A program made the position numbers and the translations under genes. A stretch of 64,000 nucleotides of DNA from Phycisphaeraceae bacterium (GTDB lineage: Bacteria > Planctomycetota > Phycisphaerae > Phycisphaerales > UBA1924). The notes beneath the pieces were generated by a model, which saw only the letters and a program-made list of their open reading frames with translations, made no database searches and was not told the DNA's origin. This document shows, piece after piece, positions 25,256 through 33,494 of the stretch. The stretch covers positions 259,458 to 323,457 of the forward strand of contig JACKHC010000002.1 of the NCBI GenBank assembly GCA_020639235.1, in the 5' to 3' direction. The first letter of the stretch is position 1. Each line of letters opens with the position of its first letter.

Positions 25256-26853
25256 GCGCGTACGAACGCGCGTTCGGCGAGGTCGATCGCGCGCACCATT
25301 GCCGCGCTCTTGTTCACGGTTTCTTCGTACTCCGCGTGTGCATCGGAGTCGAAGACGATTCCGCCCGACGCTTGCAGGTGGTACACCCATTGTGCGCCCC
25401 GGTGCAGCGCCGTCGGCACCACGATCGTCCGGAGGGCCAGGGCGATATCCATTTCTCCGCCGAGCGTCGCGTAGCCGAACCCGCCGCCGTACGGCCCGCG
25501 GCGCATCGGCTCGAGTTCATCGATGATCTGCATGGCGCGAATCTTCGGTGCGCCGGAGATCGTGCCCACCGGCAGCGTGGCGCGCAGCGCATCCCAGCAG
25601 TCCAGCCCTTCGCGCAGCGTCCCCGTCACGGTCGATGAGATGTGCATCACATGGCTGTACCGCTCGATCTCCATGAGCGCGGGCAGCCGCACGGAACCCA
25701 CGCGCGATACATGGCCCACATCATTGCGCCCGAGATCGACCAGCATGATGTGCTCGGCCCGCTCCTTCTGATCGGCCAGCAGCTCTTGCTCCAGTGCGGC
25801 GTCCTCATCCTCGTCACGCCCGCGCTTGCGCGTGCCCGCGAGCGGGCGATTCGTGATCATCAGCGCGCCGCTCTCATCCCGTCTCACGCGGCACAGAATC
25901 TCCGGGCTCGATGCCACCAGCAGGCATCCCCGCGCCTGCAGATAGACCATGTACGGGCTCGGGTTCACGACGCGCAGCGCGCGATACACATCGAACGGGT
26001 CCGCTTCCGACCTTCGCTCGAAGCGCTGGCCCACGACGACCTGGAAGATGTCGCCCGCCTTGATGTACTCGCGGGCGCGTTCCACCATCGCGGCGTGCTG
26101 CGCCGGCGTGAGGTTCGACGCCGCCCCGCCCCGCTCGCCCTCGTCGTCCACGACGCCAGAAGCCAGCGGCTTGGAATGCACCTGAAGCTCCACGACCGTC
26201 GCATCCAGCTGCGCGCACGCCCGCCGGTAGGCCTCCCCGGCGTCATCGCACTGCCCGACGATCGCGAGCACCACCACGTGTACGACCTTGTCCACGTGAT
26301 CGAACACCACGACTCGGTCGTAGAAGCCGAAGTGCAGGTCGGGCAGGTTACGGTCGTCCGGTGGCGCGCCCGCGAACGACAGCATCTCGGGCTCCGCGTA
26401 GCGCACCGTGTCGTACCCCGCGAAACCGACCCACCCGCCGAGCATGCAATCGGGCATCTTCGCGCCGGGCGCATCGACCTGCCTGATGTGCGCCGTCAGC
26501 CGGCGCATCACCAGCAGCGGGTCATCCTCCCGCGTGTCGCTCTCGCTGCCCGGCGTCGCGCGGTGATCGATCACCGTCACATCGTGCTCGTGCGCCACAA
26601 CCTCGATCACCGGGTGCGCGCCGAGAATGGAGTAGCGACCCTGCCGATCCCCGTTCTCGACCGACTCGAACAAGAACGACGGGGCCAGGCGATCGTCCGC
26701 GGCCACGAGCCGCCGGTACGCCAGCACCGGCGTCAGCTGATCGCCGAGCAGGCGCACGCCCACGGGCACCGCGACTGTCGCCCCCGGATGCAACCGGCGA
26801 GCGTTCGCGACGCACTCGATCAACCCGGACTCTTTCGGCTGGGCGCTTGTCAT
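25249..26853 (-). CDS. trpE: Anthranilate synthase component I
   Basis: A 534-residue chorismate-using enzyme that makes anthranilate with glutamine-derived ammonia. The N-terminal FLFESVENGDRQGRYS motif is the tryptophan-binding feedback site of TrpE. The C-terminal core has NPSPYM, LAGTRKRG, LVDLGRNDVG, GTISGAPKIRAM and GGGFGY. PabB is a possible alternative, but the Trp-site motif favours TrpE. No trpG or other trp gene is adjacent. It is divergent from exbD with only 42 bp between start codons. Confidence 0.92.
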   Translation of the reverse strand: MTSAQPKESGLIECVANARRLHPGATVAVPVGVRLLGDQLTPVLAYRRLVAADDRLAPSFLFESVENGDRQGRYSILGAHPVIEVVAHEHDVTVIDHRATPGSESDTREDDPLLVMRRLTAHIRQVDAPGAKMPDCMLGGWVGFAGYDTVRYAEPEMLSFAGAPPDDRNLPDLHFGFYDRVVVFDHVDKVVHVVVLAIVGQCDDAGEAYRRACAQLDATVVELQVHSKPLASGVVDDEGERGGAASNLTPAQHAAMVERAREYIKAGDIFQVVVGQRFERRSEADPFDVYRALRVVNPSPYMVYLQARGCLLVASSPEILCRVRRDESGALMITNRPLAGTRKRGRDEDEDAALEQELLADQKERAEHIMLVDLGRNDVGHVSRVGSVRLPALMEIERYSHVMHISSTVTGTLREGLDCWDALRATLPVGTISGAPKIRAMQIIDELEPMRRGPYGGGFGYATLGGEMDIALALRTIVVPTALHRGAQWVYHLQASGGIVFDSDAHAEYEETVNKSAAMVRAIDLAERAFVRAQ

Positions 26854-26883
26854 GCGTTCGGAAGTGTACCGCCCCAACGCGCG

Positions 26884-26889
26884 TACAAT
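26884..26889 (+). promoter_or_regulatory. -10-like TACAAT immediately before exbD (leaderless candidate)
   Basis: TACAAT ends 6 nt before the GTG of exbD, which would place transcription start at or next to the start codon. No Shine-Dalgarno sequence is present. No clear -35 element was found. It lies in the 42-bp gap shared with divergent trpE. Confidence 0.4.
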
Positions 26890-26895
26890 GCCGGC

Positions 26896-27318
26896 GTGAT
26901 CCGCGTACGCAGACCCGCCACCGAACCGCGACTCGAACTCACGCCGCTCATCGATGTCGTGTTCCTGCTCGTGACATTCTTCATCTTTGCGCTGGCCCTG
27001 ACGGTGCGCCTGAAGGTATCGGACATCACCCTGCCCGCCCTGGGCCAGGGTGCTCCGGCGGCTCCGGAAGCCCGCCTCATCCTCGCGCTGACCGAGGCGG
27101 GTGACCTGACGCTGGACACCGAGCCCGTCGCGTGGGAGTCGCTCGCCGACGCGCTGAACGCCCGCCTCAGCGCGCCGGAGGTGCCCGCGCTGTACGTCGC
27201 CCCGGATGAAGGCGTCCCCACGGGCAGACTCATGGAACTCCTCGACACGCTCGCGACGCTCGGCATCCGGGATATCAAGTTCCTGCGCCGACCCGCCGAC
27301 TCGGTGCCGTCGCCCTAG
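26896..27318 (+). CDS. exbD: ExbD/TolR family biopolymer transport protein
   Basis: A 140-residue single-pass protein: short basic N-terminus, the family motif LTPLIDVVFLLVTFFIF with the proton-path Asp in LIDV (near residue 19), then a periplasmic domain. It partners ExbB to energise TonB with the proton motive force. No exbB is adjacent; a tonB-like gene follows 11 bp later. The GTG start lacks a ribosome binding site. Confidence 0.9.
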   Translation: MIRVRRPATEPRLELTPLIDVVFLLVTFFIFALALTVRLKVSDITLPALGQGAPAAPEARLILALTEAGDLTLDTEPVAWESLADALNARLSAPEVPALYVAPDEGVPTGRLMELLDTLATLGIRDIKFLRRPADSVPSP

Positions 27319-27329
27319 CATTCACCGCG

Positions 27330-28307
27330 ATGCGCCACATCGGCTACAGCCCATTCGCCATGATCCCGTGGGTCCTCCTGAGCGTCGCCCTGCACGCGGG
27401 CGCTGTGCTCTGGGCGGGAGCGCGCCACTGGTCCACGCCGGATCTGCGCAACGATCCGCTGGCCATCGATCCGCCCGACTTGCTCGACGAGGTCCGTCCC
27501 GGCATCGAGGAATCGGACGCGATGGTCATCTCGTGGATCGGGTACGACGAGCCGACCCCGCATTCGGCCGACCCGGCCGAGTTCGATCAGCCCGCGCTCA
27601 CGCTCGACGCGGGCGCGCCTCCATCACCGCCGATGGTTGAAGCGCCCGAGCCGACTCCGGCGCCGTCGCCTGTTGCTGAGTCGGAGGCGGCCGCCGAGAC
27701 ATTCGCACAAGCGATGCGCATTCTCGGCGCGCAGGCGTCCGATGGCGCTCAAATGGTCGAACAGATCGGCCGGGAGTTCCGAGAAGCGGCGCGGCAATCC
27801 GCCCGGCCGCTCCGAGAGTTGCTCGCTCAACTCATGCGTCCCGTCGAAGTTCCGCAGCCGACGAAGGTCGCCGAGAAGCCGCCGAGCGAGTCCGATATCC
27901 CACCCGCGGAGACAACCGCACCACCTGCGGAGGGGGGGCCCGGCGATCCGGGCATCGACGCGGACAAGGAGTCGACGCCGGTCTCGATCGCGAAGGTGCC
28001 GATTGAGCTTCGCAAGGTCGGCAATCCACTCGCCGCCGCGGGGCTCGAGATCAAGACCGTCCGCCCGAGGTTCACGCATTACACGACGCTGACGGTCTCG
28101 CCCCATGACCCCCTGATCCGCGTCGAGTTCAATCGCGCGGGTAAGGTGGTCTCGGCGAGTCTCTTGGAGTCTTCGGGACACAAGGATGTGGACAACCCGA
28201 TCCTCGATGCCATCTACCAATGGACCGCCGCCGGAAAGCCGCTGGAATCACTCAATCCGGACAGTTCCCCCGCAACCATTGCGATCGAGTTCCGTATTGT
28301 TCTGTGA
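27330..28307 (+). CDS. TonB-like energy-transducing protein
   Basis: A 325-residue protein with one N-terminal membrane segment (about residues 9-29; FAMIPWVLLSVALHAGAVL). A long Pro/Ala/Glu-rich periplasmic spacer with a helical insert follows, then a C-terminal TonB-type domain (from about residue 245; LTVSPHDPLIRVEFNRAGKV). That layout spans the periplasm to reach outer-membrane receptors. The spacer is unusually rich in PSP/PAP and PPAE repeats. It follows exbD by 11 bp, and both probably serve the same importer; no receptor gene is seen. Confidence 0.82.
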   Translation: MRHIGYSPFAMIPWVLLSVALHAGAVLWAGARHWSTPDLRNDPLAIDPPDLLDEVRPGIEESDAMVISWIGYDEPTPHSADPAEFDQPALTLDAGAPPSPPMVEAPEPTPAPSPVAESEAAAETFAQAMRILGAQASDGAQMVEQIGREFREAARQSARPLRELLAQLMRPVEVPQPTKVAEKPPSESDIPPAETTAPPAEGGPGDPGIDADKESTPVSIAKVPIELRKVGNPLAAAGLEIKTVRPRFTHYTTLTVSPHDPLIRVEFNRAGKVVSASLLESSGHKDVDNPILDAIYQWTAAGKPLESLNPDSSPATIAIEFRIVL

Positions 28308-28324
28308 ACCAGTCTCGTCCGGGG

Positions 28325-28358
28325 GTCCATGGACGCGTGGACACCGGTATGCATACCG
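28325..28358. promoter_or_regulatory. Two perfect palindromes upstream of the Rrf2 gene (probable operator)
   Basis: GTCCATGGAC (28325-28334) and CGGTATGCATACCG (28345-28358) are both perfect inverted repeats, with centres 22 bp apart (two helical turns). The second ends 15 bp before the rrf2-like start codon. Rrf2 proteins bind short palindromes, some with an ATGCAT core as here, and often repress their own genes. Confidence 0.55.
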
Positions 28359-28373
28359 ATCCGGGGAGGATCC

Positions 28374-28784
28374 ATGCGTCTGAGCAAACGCTGTCAGTAC
28401 GGCCTCAAAGCCGCGGCCCGATTGGCGTCGCGGCACGGTGATGGGTATGTCCAATCGCGCGAGGTCGCCGAGGCGGAGGCATTGCCCGCTAAGTTCCTCG
28501 AGTCCATTCTTCTGGCGATGCGCTCGGCGGGGCTTCTTGAGTCCAAGGTCGGCATGGGCGGCGGGTACCGCCTTGCACGCGACCCTGACATGATTCCCGT
28601 CTCCGCGATTATCGAGGCCGTCAACGGATCCATAGAGATGGTCGAACCGTCCGACCCGCGCGCGATCGGCCATCAGTCGCTCGTGGCCGTCCAGGCGCGG
28701 ATTGATGATGCGCTCGACTCGGCGCTGGGCCAACTGACCCTCGCCGACCTGATCGAGCCCGCCGAGTCCGCCCCCCGGGCCTGA
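28374..28784 (+). CDS. Rrf2 family transcriptional regulator
   Basis: A 136-residue winged-helix protein: RLSKRCQYGLKAA start, the KFLESILLAMRSAGLLES recognition helix region and the wing GMGGGYRLARDP. IscR- and NsrR-type members bind an Fe-S cluster through three Cys in the C-terminal loop. Here that region (about residues 90-106) has none, and the only Cys is near the N-terminus, so cluster sensing in the usual way is unlikely. GGGGAGGA precedes the ATG closely. Twin palindromes immediately upstream suggest autoregulation. Confidence 0.88.
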   Translation: MRLSKRCQYGLKAAARLASRHGDGYVQSREVAEAEALPAKFLESILLAMRSAGLLESKVGMGGGYRLARDPDMIPVSAIIEAVNGSIEMVEPSDPRAIGHQSLVAVQARIDDALDSALGQLTLADLIEPAESAPRA

Positions 28785-28788
28785 CTCT

Positions 28789-28800
28789 CCCCCCCCCCCC
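28789..28800 (+). repeat. Homopolymer tract of 12 C
   Basis: Twelve consecutive C bases lie just after the Rrf2 stop codon and 54 bp before the start of the next gene. Tracts of this length are slip-prone in replication. Shorter C-tracts occur before serA and between tpiA and secG. Confidence 0.8.
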
Positions 28801-28854
28801 GCCGAAACACTCGACTCCGGATCCGATCATGCCGATGGTCCTAGCATGTCGTGC

Positions 28855-29466
28855 ATGCGCTGGTCCGTGTTGATCCTGTCGGTCCTGATGATCGCCTCGT
28901 TCGCGGGCGATTGTCGCGCGCAGGACCAGCCCGTTCAGCAGGGCGTCGCCGATGTCGATCCGCTGCTCGAGAGTCTGCGCACCTACTCGCCTTCACTGCG
29001 CCAAGACAACAACTATCAGCATGTCTACATCCTGGACCGCAACGATCCGAACAGCCCCTTCTTCCGGCGGGCCGGGGGGCTCTACGCCGTCTTCCCGCGA
29101 TCTGAATATGTCCTGACCTCCGACGGCGTGGTCGCGGCCGTCCCGCCCGGCACCGTCTTCCATTTCGGGAGACCCGAGCCCGGGCACGCACTTCCCGCAC
29201 CAGTCGAGCGCGACGGCACACTCTCATCGGGCCGCCTCCGCGACAGCGGCACTTCCGATCATCGCTTCATCAATCGTCAGGCCGCGACGCCGATCGTCAC
29301 GCAGCGGCTGGACCGCTCCGCCGACGCGATGCGACCGAATGAAAGCGACGCCCGAAGCAACGAACAGTTGCGCTTTGTCGAACACGCGCCGGGCGTGATG
29401 TCCGATGCGCAGTACCGCGCCCGCCGCCTTGCGCAGATCGCGGCGCGCCACATGCCGCGCGGGTAA
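28855..29466 (+). CDS. Secreted protein of unknown function
   Basis: A 203-residue protein with a signal peptide (MRWSVLILSVLMIASFAG, cleavage near CRAQ). The mature part has a compact segment with the motif YILDRNDPNSPFFRRAGGLYAVFPRSEY (quoted in part: YILDRNDPNSPFF), followed by an Arg/Ala-rich tail. No family was recognised. An ATG at 28846 is possible, but TAGCAT at 28842-28847 looks like a -10 box that would make 28855 the leaderless start. It ends 15 bp from convergent floA. Confidence 0.65.
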   Translation: MRWSVLILSVLMIASFAGDCRAQDQPVQQGVADVDPLLESLRTYSPSLRQDNNYQHVYILDRNDPNSPFFRRAGGLYAVFPRSEYVLTSDGVVAAVPPGTVFHFGRPEPGHALPAPVERDGTLSSGRLRDSGTSDHRFINRQAATPIVTQRLDRSADAMRPNESDARSNEQLRFVEHAPGVMSDAQYRARRLAQIAARHMPRG

Positions 29467-29481
29467 GAACTGCGATGCCGA

Positions 29482-30507
29482 TTATTGCGGGCGCTGCGCG
29501 CCGCCGGACCCCTCGCCCGCGATCGAAGACCGCATCGAGGTGTCCGCCACGACATTCTGCATTTTGTAATAGTCCATCACACCAAGGCGACCGGAACGGA
29601 ACGCTTCGGCCATCGCCTTGGGGACCTCGGCCTCGGCGAGCACCACGACCGAACGCGCCCTCTGCACCTCGGCCTTGAACTCCTGCTCCTGCGCGACCGC
29701 CAGCGCACGGCGCTTCTCGGCCTCGGCCTGGAAGCGACGCTTGTCCGCCTCGGCTTGGTCCGCCTGCAGCTTGGCGCCGATGTTCTCGCCCACATCGATA
29801 TCCGCGATGTCGATCGACAGAATCTCGAACGCCGTCCCCGAGTCGAGGCCCTTGGCCAGCACCGTCTTGGAGATCCGATCGGGGTTCTCAAGCACCGCCT
29901 TGTGCGTGGGCGACGAGCCGATCGTCGTGACGATGCCCTCACCGACGCGGGCGATGATGGTTTCCTCGGTCGCACCGCCGACGAGGCGCTGGATATTCGC
30001 ACGCACCGTGACGCGCGCCCGCGCCCGGAGCTGGATGCCGTCCTGCGCCACCGCGTCGATCGTGCCTCTTCCCAATGACGGGTTCGGCACATCGATCACC
30101 TTCGGGTTCACCGAGGTGTTCACGGCGTCCTGGATGTCGCGACCGGCCAAATCGATCGAGCACGCGATGTTCCACGGCAGTTCGATGCGCGCACGATCCG
30201 CGGCGATCAGCGCGTTGATCACGCTCGGGACTCGCCCGCCAGCGAGGTAGTGCGTTTCCAGTTCGTTGGTCGAGATATTCAGCCCCGCCCGCACCGCGCG
30301 GATGCGAGAGAAGACGATGGTCCGGGCGTCGACCTTGCGGAGTTTCATCCCGATGAGTTCGGTCAGCCCGACCCGCGCGTGGCTGAACAGCGCCTGGATA
30401 TACAGGTTCAGGAACGGCACCACGATCGCCAGAATGACGATGCCGACCACGATCGCGACGCCCGCCACGATCAACCCAACATTTACGCCGAGAAAGTTAA
30501 CCAGCAT
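29482..30507 (-). CDS. floA: Flotillin-like protein FloA
   Basis: A 341-residue membrane scaffold of the FloA/YqfA family that organises functional membrane microdomains. An N-terminal hydrophobic hairpin (residues 5-35) anchors it on the cytoplasmic face. An SPFH-like region follows (about 60-220; DARTIVFSRIRAVRAG, ETHYLAGGRVPSVINAL). Then comes a Glu-Ala-rich coiled coil (about 235-300; ADQAEADKRRFQAEAEKRRA). Length matches the family. The ATG at 30507 has AGGAGA about 9 nt upstream. It is the last gene of an NfeD-containing unit; B. subtilis has a comparable yqeZ-yqfA pair. Confidence 0.94.
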   Translation of the reverse strand: MLVNFLGVNVGLIVAGVAIVVGIVILAIVVPFLNLYIQALFSHARVGLTELIGMKLRKVDARTIVFSRIRAVRAGLNISTNELETHYLAGGRVPSVINALIAADRARIELPWNIACSIDLAGRDIQDAVNTSVNPKVIDVPNPSLGRGTIDAVAQDGIQLRARARVTVRANIQRLVGGATEETIIARVGEGIVTTIGSSPTHKAVLENPDRISKTVLAKGLDSGTAFEILSIDIADIDVGENIGAKLQADQAEADKRRFQAEAEKRRALAVAQEQEFKAEVQRARSVVVLAEAEVPKAMAEAFRSGRLGVMDYYKMQNVVADTSMRSSIAGEGSGGAQRPQ

Positions 30508-30558
30508 GAAGCGCTCATCTCCTGCCGGGCGATGGTTGGGCCGCCCGATCAAATCACA

Positions 30559-31053
30559 TTATGACCGTTCGCGTGCGCGATGGAAAGCCGGGTCGCCGCT
30601 CTCGGCCATCTCCTGCATCACGGCTTCGAAGTCCTCGGGGCGGCCCGCGGCCCGCGTGCGAATCACCCGGTTTGCCAGTTCCTGCACATCGATCCCGGCC
30701 AGGTCGATGGCGCACGCCTCGTTCCAGGAGAAATCGATGCCCGCTCGGTCGCACGCGATCAACGCATTCACCACGGACCCCACATGCCCGCCCGCGAGGT
30801 AATGCGACTCGATCTGCTCGACCGGTATGTCCATCCCGACTCGCATCGCCCGGATTCGCGCAAACACGATCGTACGGGCGTCGGTCTTTCGGAGTCGCAT
30901 CCCGATCAGGTGGAACAGATCGACCTTCGCATTACTAAACATCGCCTGAAAATAGAGATTCAGGACCGGCAACACGACCGCCATCTGAATGAGGACGACG
31001 ATGATCGCCACACCGGCGACGATGTAGCCGACATTGACCGCGAGCAGACTCAC
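30559..31053 (-). CDS. Half-length FloA paralogue (N-terminal anchor region only)
   Basis: A 164-residue protein whose first 120 residues align closely with the adjacent floA product: VNVGYIVAGVAI, LIGMRLRKTDARTIVF, ESHYLAGGHVGSVVNALIA and NEACAIDLAGIDVQE match in order. It then diverges into a 40-residue tail (IRTRAAGRPEDFEAVMQEM) and stops, lacking most of the SPFH domain and the whole coiled coil. The frame is intact, the tail is not remnant FloA sequence, and it sits between floA (51 bp) and the short nfeD (25 bp). It looks like a maintained short protein rather than a decaying copy, perhaps a modulator of FloA assembly. Confidence 0.85.
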   Translation of the reverse strand: MSLLAVNVGYIVAGVAIIVVLIQMAVVLPVLNLYFQAMFSNAKVDLFHLIGMRLRKTDARTIVFARIRAMRVGMDIPVEQIESHYLAGGHVGSVVNALIACDRAGIDFSWNEACAIDLAGIDVQELANRVIRTRAAGRPEDFEAVMQEMAESGDPAFHRARERS

Positions 31054-31078
31054 CTTGGCCGCCTGATCCTTCCCGCGC

Positions 31079-31588
31079 TCAGTCGATCCGGCGCACCTTC
31101 ACCTGCGAGCCCTCGACCTTGACCACGCGCACGCGAGTGCCCGCGTCGATCATCGCGCCCTCGGCGAGGGCCTCGATCCGCGTCCCCTCGATCTTCACCG
31201 AGCCCACCGGGCGCAGGTCCGTGAGCGCCTCGCCCTCGGCGCCGATCAATGCCGCCGCCTGCTCGCGCTCCGTCCGCTCGCGTTCGGCGCGCTTGCGCGC
31301 CTCCTCTTCCTCCGTGTCGGGCCCGCCCAGCATCAACATGCGCCCGATGGGTGTGTGCGGCATCACCTTGAGCGCGAAGTTGATCGCGATGGGGATGAGG
31401 ACCAAATAGATCCCGACGCTGGCGACTCCCCACCACTCGCCCACCTGGAAGAACGCGTAGATCGAGGCGCACACCAGCAGGAACGACACAGCGCCGATAA
31501 TCCCCGCCGACGGCACGAGGAACTCGATCAGGAACAACAGCACCGCGCCCAGACCCAGCCCGAACGCCCAGATCATCTCCACAGGCAT
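31079..31588 (-). CDS. Short NfeD-like membrane protein
   Basis: A 169-residue protein with three or four membrane segments (about residues 6-24, 25-47, 53-75). A charged Glu/Arg linker (EEEEARKRAERERTERE) leads to a C-terminal OB-fold NfeD domain (about 115-169; GEALTDLRPVGSVKIEG). NfeD proteins partner flotillin/stomatin-type proteins. Its ATG overlaps the stop of the long NfeD gene by one base (TGATG), indicating coupled translation. Confidence 0.88.
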   Translation of the reverse strand: MPVEMIWAFGLGLGAVLLFLIEFLVPSAGIIGAVSFLLVCASIYAFFQVGEWWGVASVGIYLVLIPIAINFALKVMPHTPIGRMLMLGGPDTEEEEARKRAERERTEREQAAALIGAEGEALTDLRPVGSVKIEGTRIEALAEGAMIDAGTRVRVVKVEGSQVKVRRID

Positions 31589-33453
31589 CAGGCGGTTTCC
31601 TCCGTCACACCCTCGACCCCCACGCGGTATTTGCTCACGCTCGTCACACGCACACGCTGGTTCGCATCGACAAACCCGAACTCCGACACCACATCAACGA
31701 GTTGATCGCCGAACATCGCGCTGCCCGAGGGGCGCAGGGGCGTCGTCGCTCGCCCGAGATCGCCCACGCGCACCGAGGCGTCGCCCGTGCGCGTCGCGCT
31801 CATCGCGCCGAACATCGAGTTGTCGTCCGTCGGGCGGGTCGTCTCGGGCGAGAGCAAGAGGCGGTTGGCGATCGGCATGCGGTGCGTGTACTTGGAGAGG
31901 AAATACATCCCCACCGCCGAGACGAAGATCGCCGTGAGCACCGTCGCCAGCGCCCAGGTCAGCGCCGAGGTATCGCCCGATCCCGCGCCGGGAAACATCT
32001 CCCCGAGCCCCGCGAACGAACCGACCAATCCCACGAGCAGCAGTCCGAGCCCGAGAATTCCGGGCACGCCGAACCCGGGGATGACCAGTATCTCAAGCAG
32101 CAGCATCGCGATCCCTCCGCCGATCGCCGCCAGCGCCCACCATGACGAGGCGCCGATCAGCATCGGGGGCACGAACAACCCGGCGAGTGCCGCGATCGCC
32201 ACCAGCCCCGGCAGCCCGACGCCCGGCATGCTCAGTTCGAGGAACATCCCCAGCAGGAACACCACGATCAGCACGCCGCGCACGATCAGCCCGGAGAACC
32301 CCTGCGTCATGAACGCGACAAGGGACTCCGACCATGTCTGATCGAGCCGGTGCAGGTTCGTCGCGCCGAGGAACTGCTTCAGTTCCTCATCGTTCTTGAC
32401 CGTGTCCTGCGCGAGGCGGAAGAACTTCAGGTCGCTCTCGGTCAGCGTGAGCAGAGCCCGCCCGTCCGTCGCGTAGGTGACAAACTCGTAGCGGCTCGCC
32501 TCCGCTTCCGCGAAGTTGGGGCGCGTCGAGACCACCTCCAACTGCCCTGAAACCTCATCCGCAACGCTCGCCGGCAGCTGCGATGAACCCGACAAGAACT
32601 CCGAGCGATCCGTGCGGGTCGAGTCGCCGACGAACGGCCCGACCTCTTCCTCGCCGCCGCCCGTCGGGGTCGGACGATCCGAGCCCGGCGCGGCCCCCGA
32701 CGGCATCCGCGGATTCCCGCGCGGCGGACTCGTGGCGAACAGGTGCGCCCACTCATCCTCGTCGATGAAGAAGACCTCGCCCGTCTCCTTGTCGCGGATC
32801 ATCCAGAGTTCGACGCCCAGAATCACCAGTCCCTGCACGAGTTTCTCGTCGTACCCGCGCAGGCGCGCCGAGTCCACGATGTCCGCGAGGAGCGGCGAGA
32901 GCATCTTCGCCCGCTCCGTCGGCGCCATCTGCTGGATCCCCGCGACCCCGCCGTAGATCGGCGCCGCGTCCCCCATCGTCGCCGACTGCGCCACCACGAT
33001 CTCCCGGCAAGAGAGCGCGATGTACGCGCCGCCGGAATAGGCGTTCGGGTTGATCCAGCCGATCGTATTGGTGATCGGTGACCGCTTGATCGCACCGGTG
33101 ATCTGCAGCACGGCGGGCACCTCGCCGCCGGGCGTATCGATATCGAACACGATGCAGTCCGCGCCGCCCTTCTCCGCGAGTTTCATCCGGCGCTCGACGC
33201 TGAACGCCGTCACCGCGTCGATCGGGCCCTCGATCGTGATGATCGCAACATTCGTCGCCTTCCTCGCCGCGGGCACCGCCCGGGGCGTCGGAGCGGCCCC
33301 TGCGCCCGCGGCCCCCCCCGCTTCCGCGGCCGAACTCACGCTGGAAACCGAGCCCAGGGCGATCAGGCAGAGCGCGCTGGCGAGGCGCAGCGCCCAGCGC
33401 ATCGCGCCCACCCGTTGCATCAGGTTGGTGGCAAGTCCATTCATCGCCCGCAT
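31588..33453 (-). CDS. Long NfeD protein: ClpP-class serine protease with membrane and OB-fold domains
   Basis: A 621-residue protein. Order: signal segment (about 15-45), ClpP-class protease domain (about 65-265), a 130-residue acidic/Ser-rich insertion, a bundle of membrane helices (about 390-530) and a C-terminal OB-fold (about 555-621). The nucleophile is S140 in NAYSGGAYIALS, after the FDIDTPGG oxyanion motif. Related archaeal enzymes use a Ser-Lys dyad and cut hydrophobic segments of stomatin-like proteins. The start could also be ATG 33444. Co-expression with FloA proteins suggests they are partners or substrates. Confidence 0.88.
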   Translation of the reverse strand: MRAMNGLATNLMQRVGAMRWALRLASALCLIALGSVSSVSSAAEAGGAAGAGAAPTPRAVPAARKATNVAIITIEGPIDAVTAFSVERRMKLAEKGGADCIVFDIDTPGGEVPAVLQITGAIKRSPITNTIGWINPNAYSGGAYIALSCREIVVAQSATMGDAAPIYGGVAGIQQMAPTERAKMLSPLLADIVDSARLRGYDEKLVQGLVILGVELWMIRDKETGEVFFIDEDEWAHLFATSPPRGNPRMPSGAAPGSDRPTPTGGGEEEVGPFVGDSTRTDRSEFLSGSSQLPASVADEVSGQLEVVSTRPNFAEAEASRYEFVTYATDGRALLTLTESDLKFFRLAQDTVKNDEELKQFLGATNLHRLDQTWSESLVAFMTQGFSGLIVRGVLIVVFLLGMFLELSMPGVGLPGLVAIAALAGLFVPPMLIGASSWWALAAIGGGIAMLLLEILVIPGFGVPGILGLGLLLVGLVGSFAGLGEMFPGAGSGDTSALTWALATVLTAIFVSAVGMYFLSKYTHRMPIANRLLLSPETTRPTDDNSMFGAMSATRTGDASVRVGDLGRATTPLRPSGSAMFGDQLVDVVSEFGFVDANQRVRVTSVSKYRVGVEGVTEETA

Positions 33454-33494
33454 TCTACGCCCGTCCCCCCGCGTCGGTCGGGTGGCGGTTGGGG

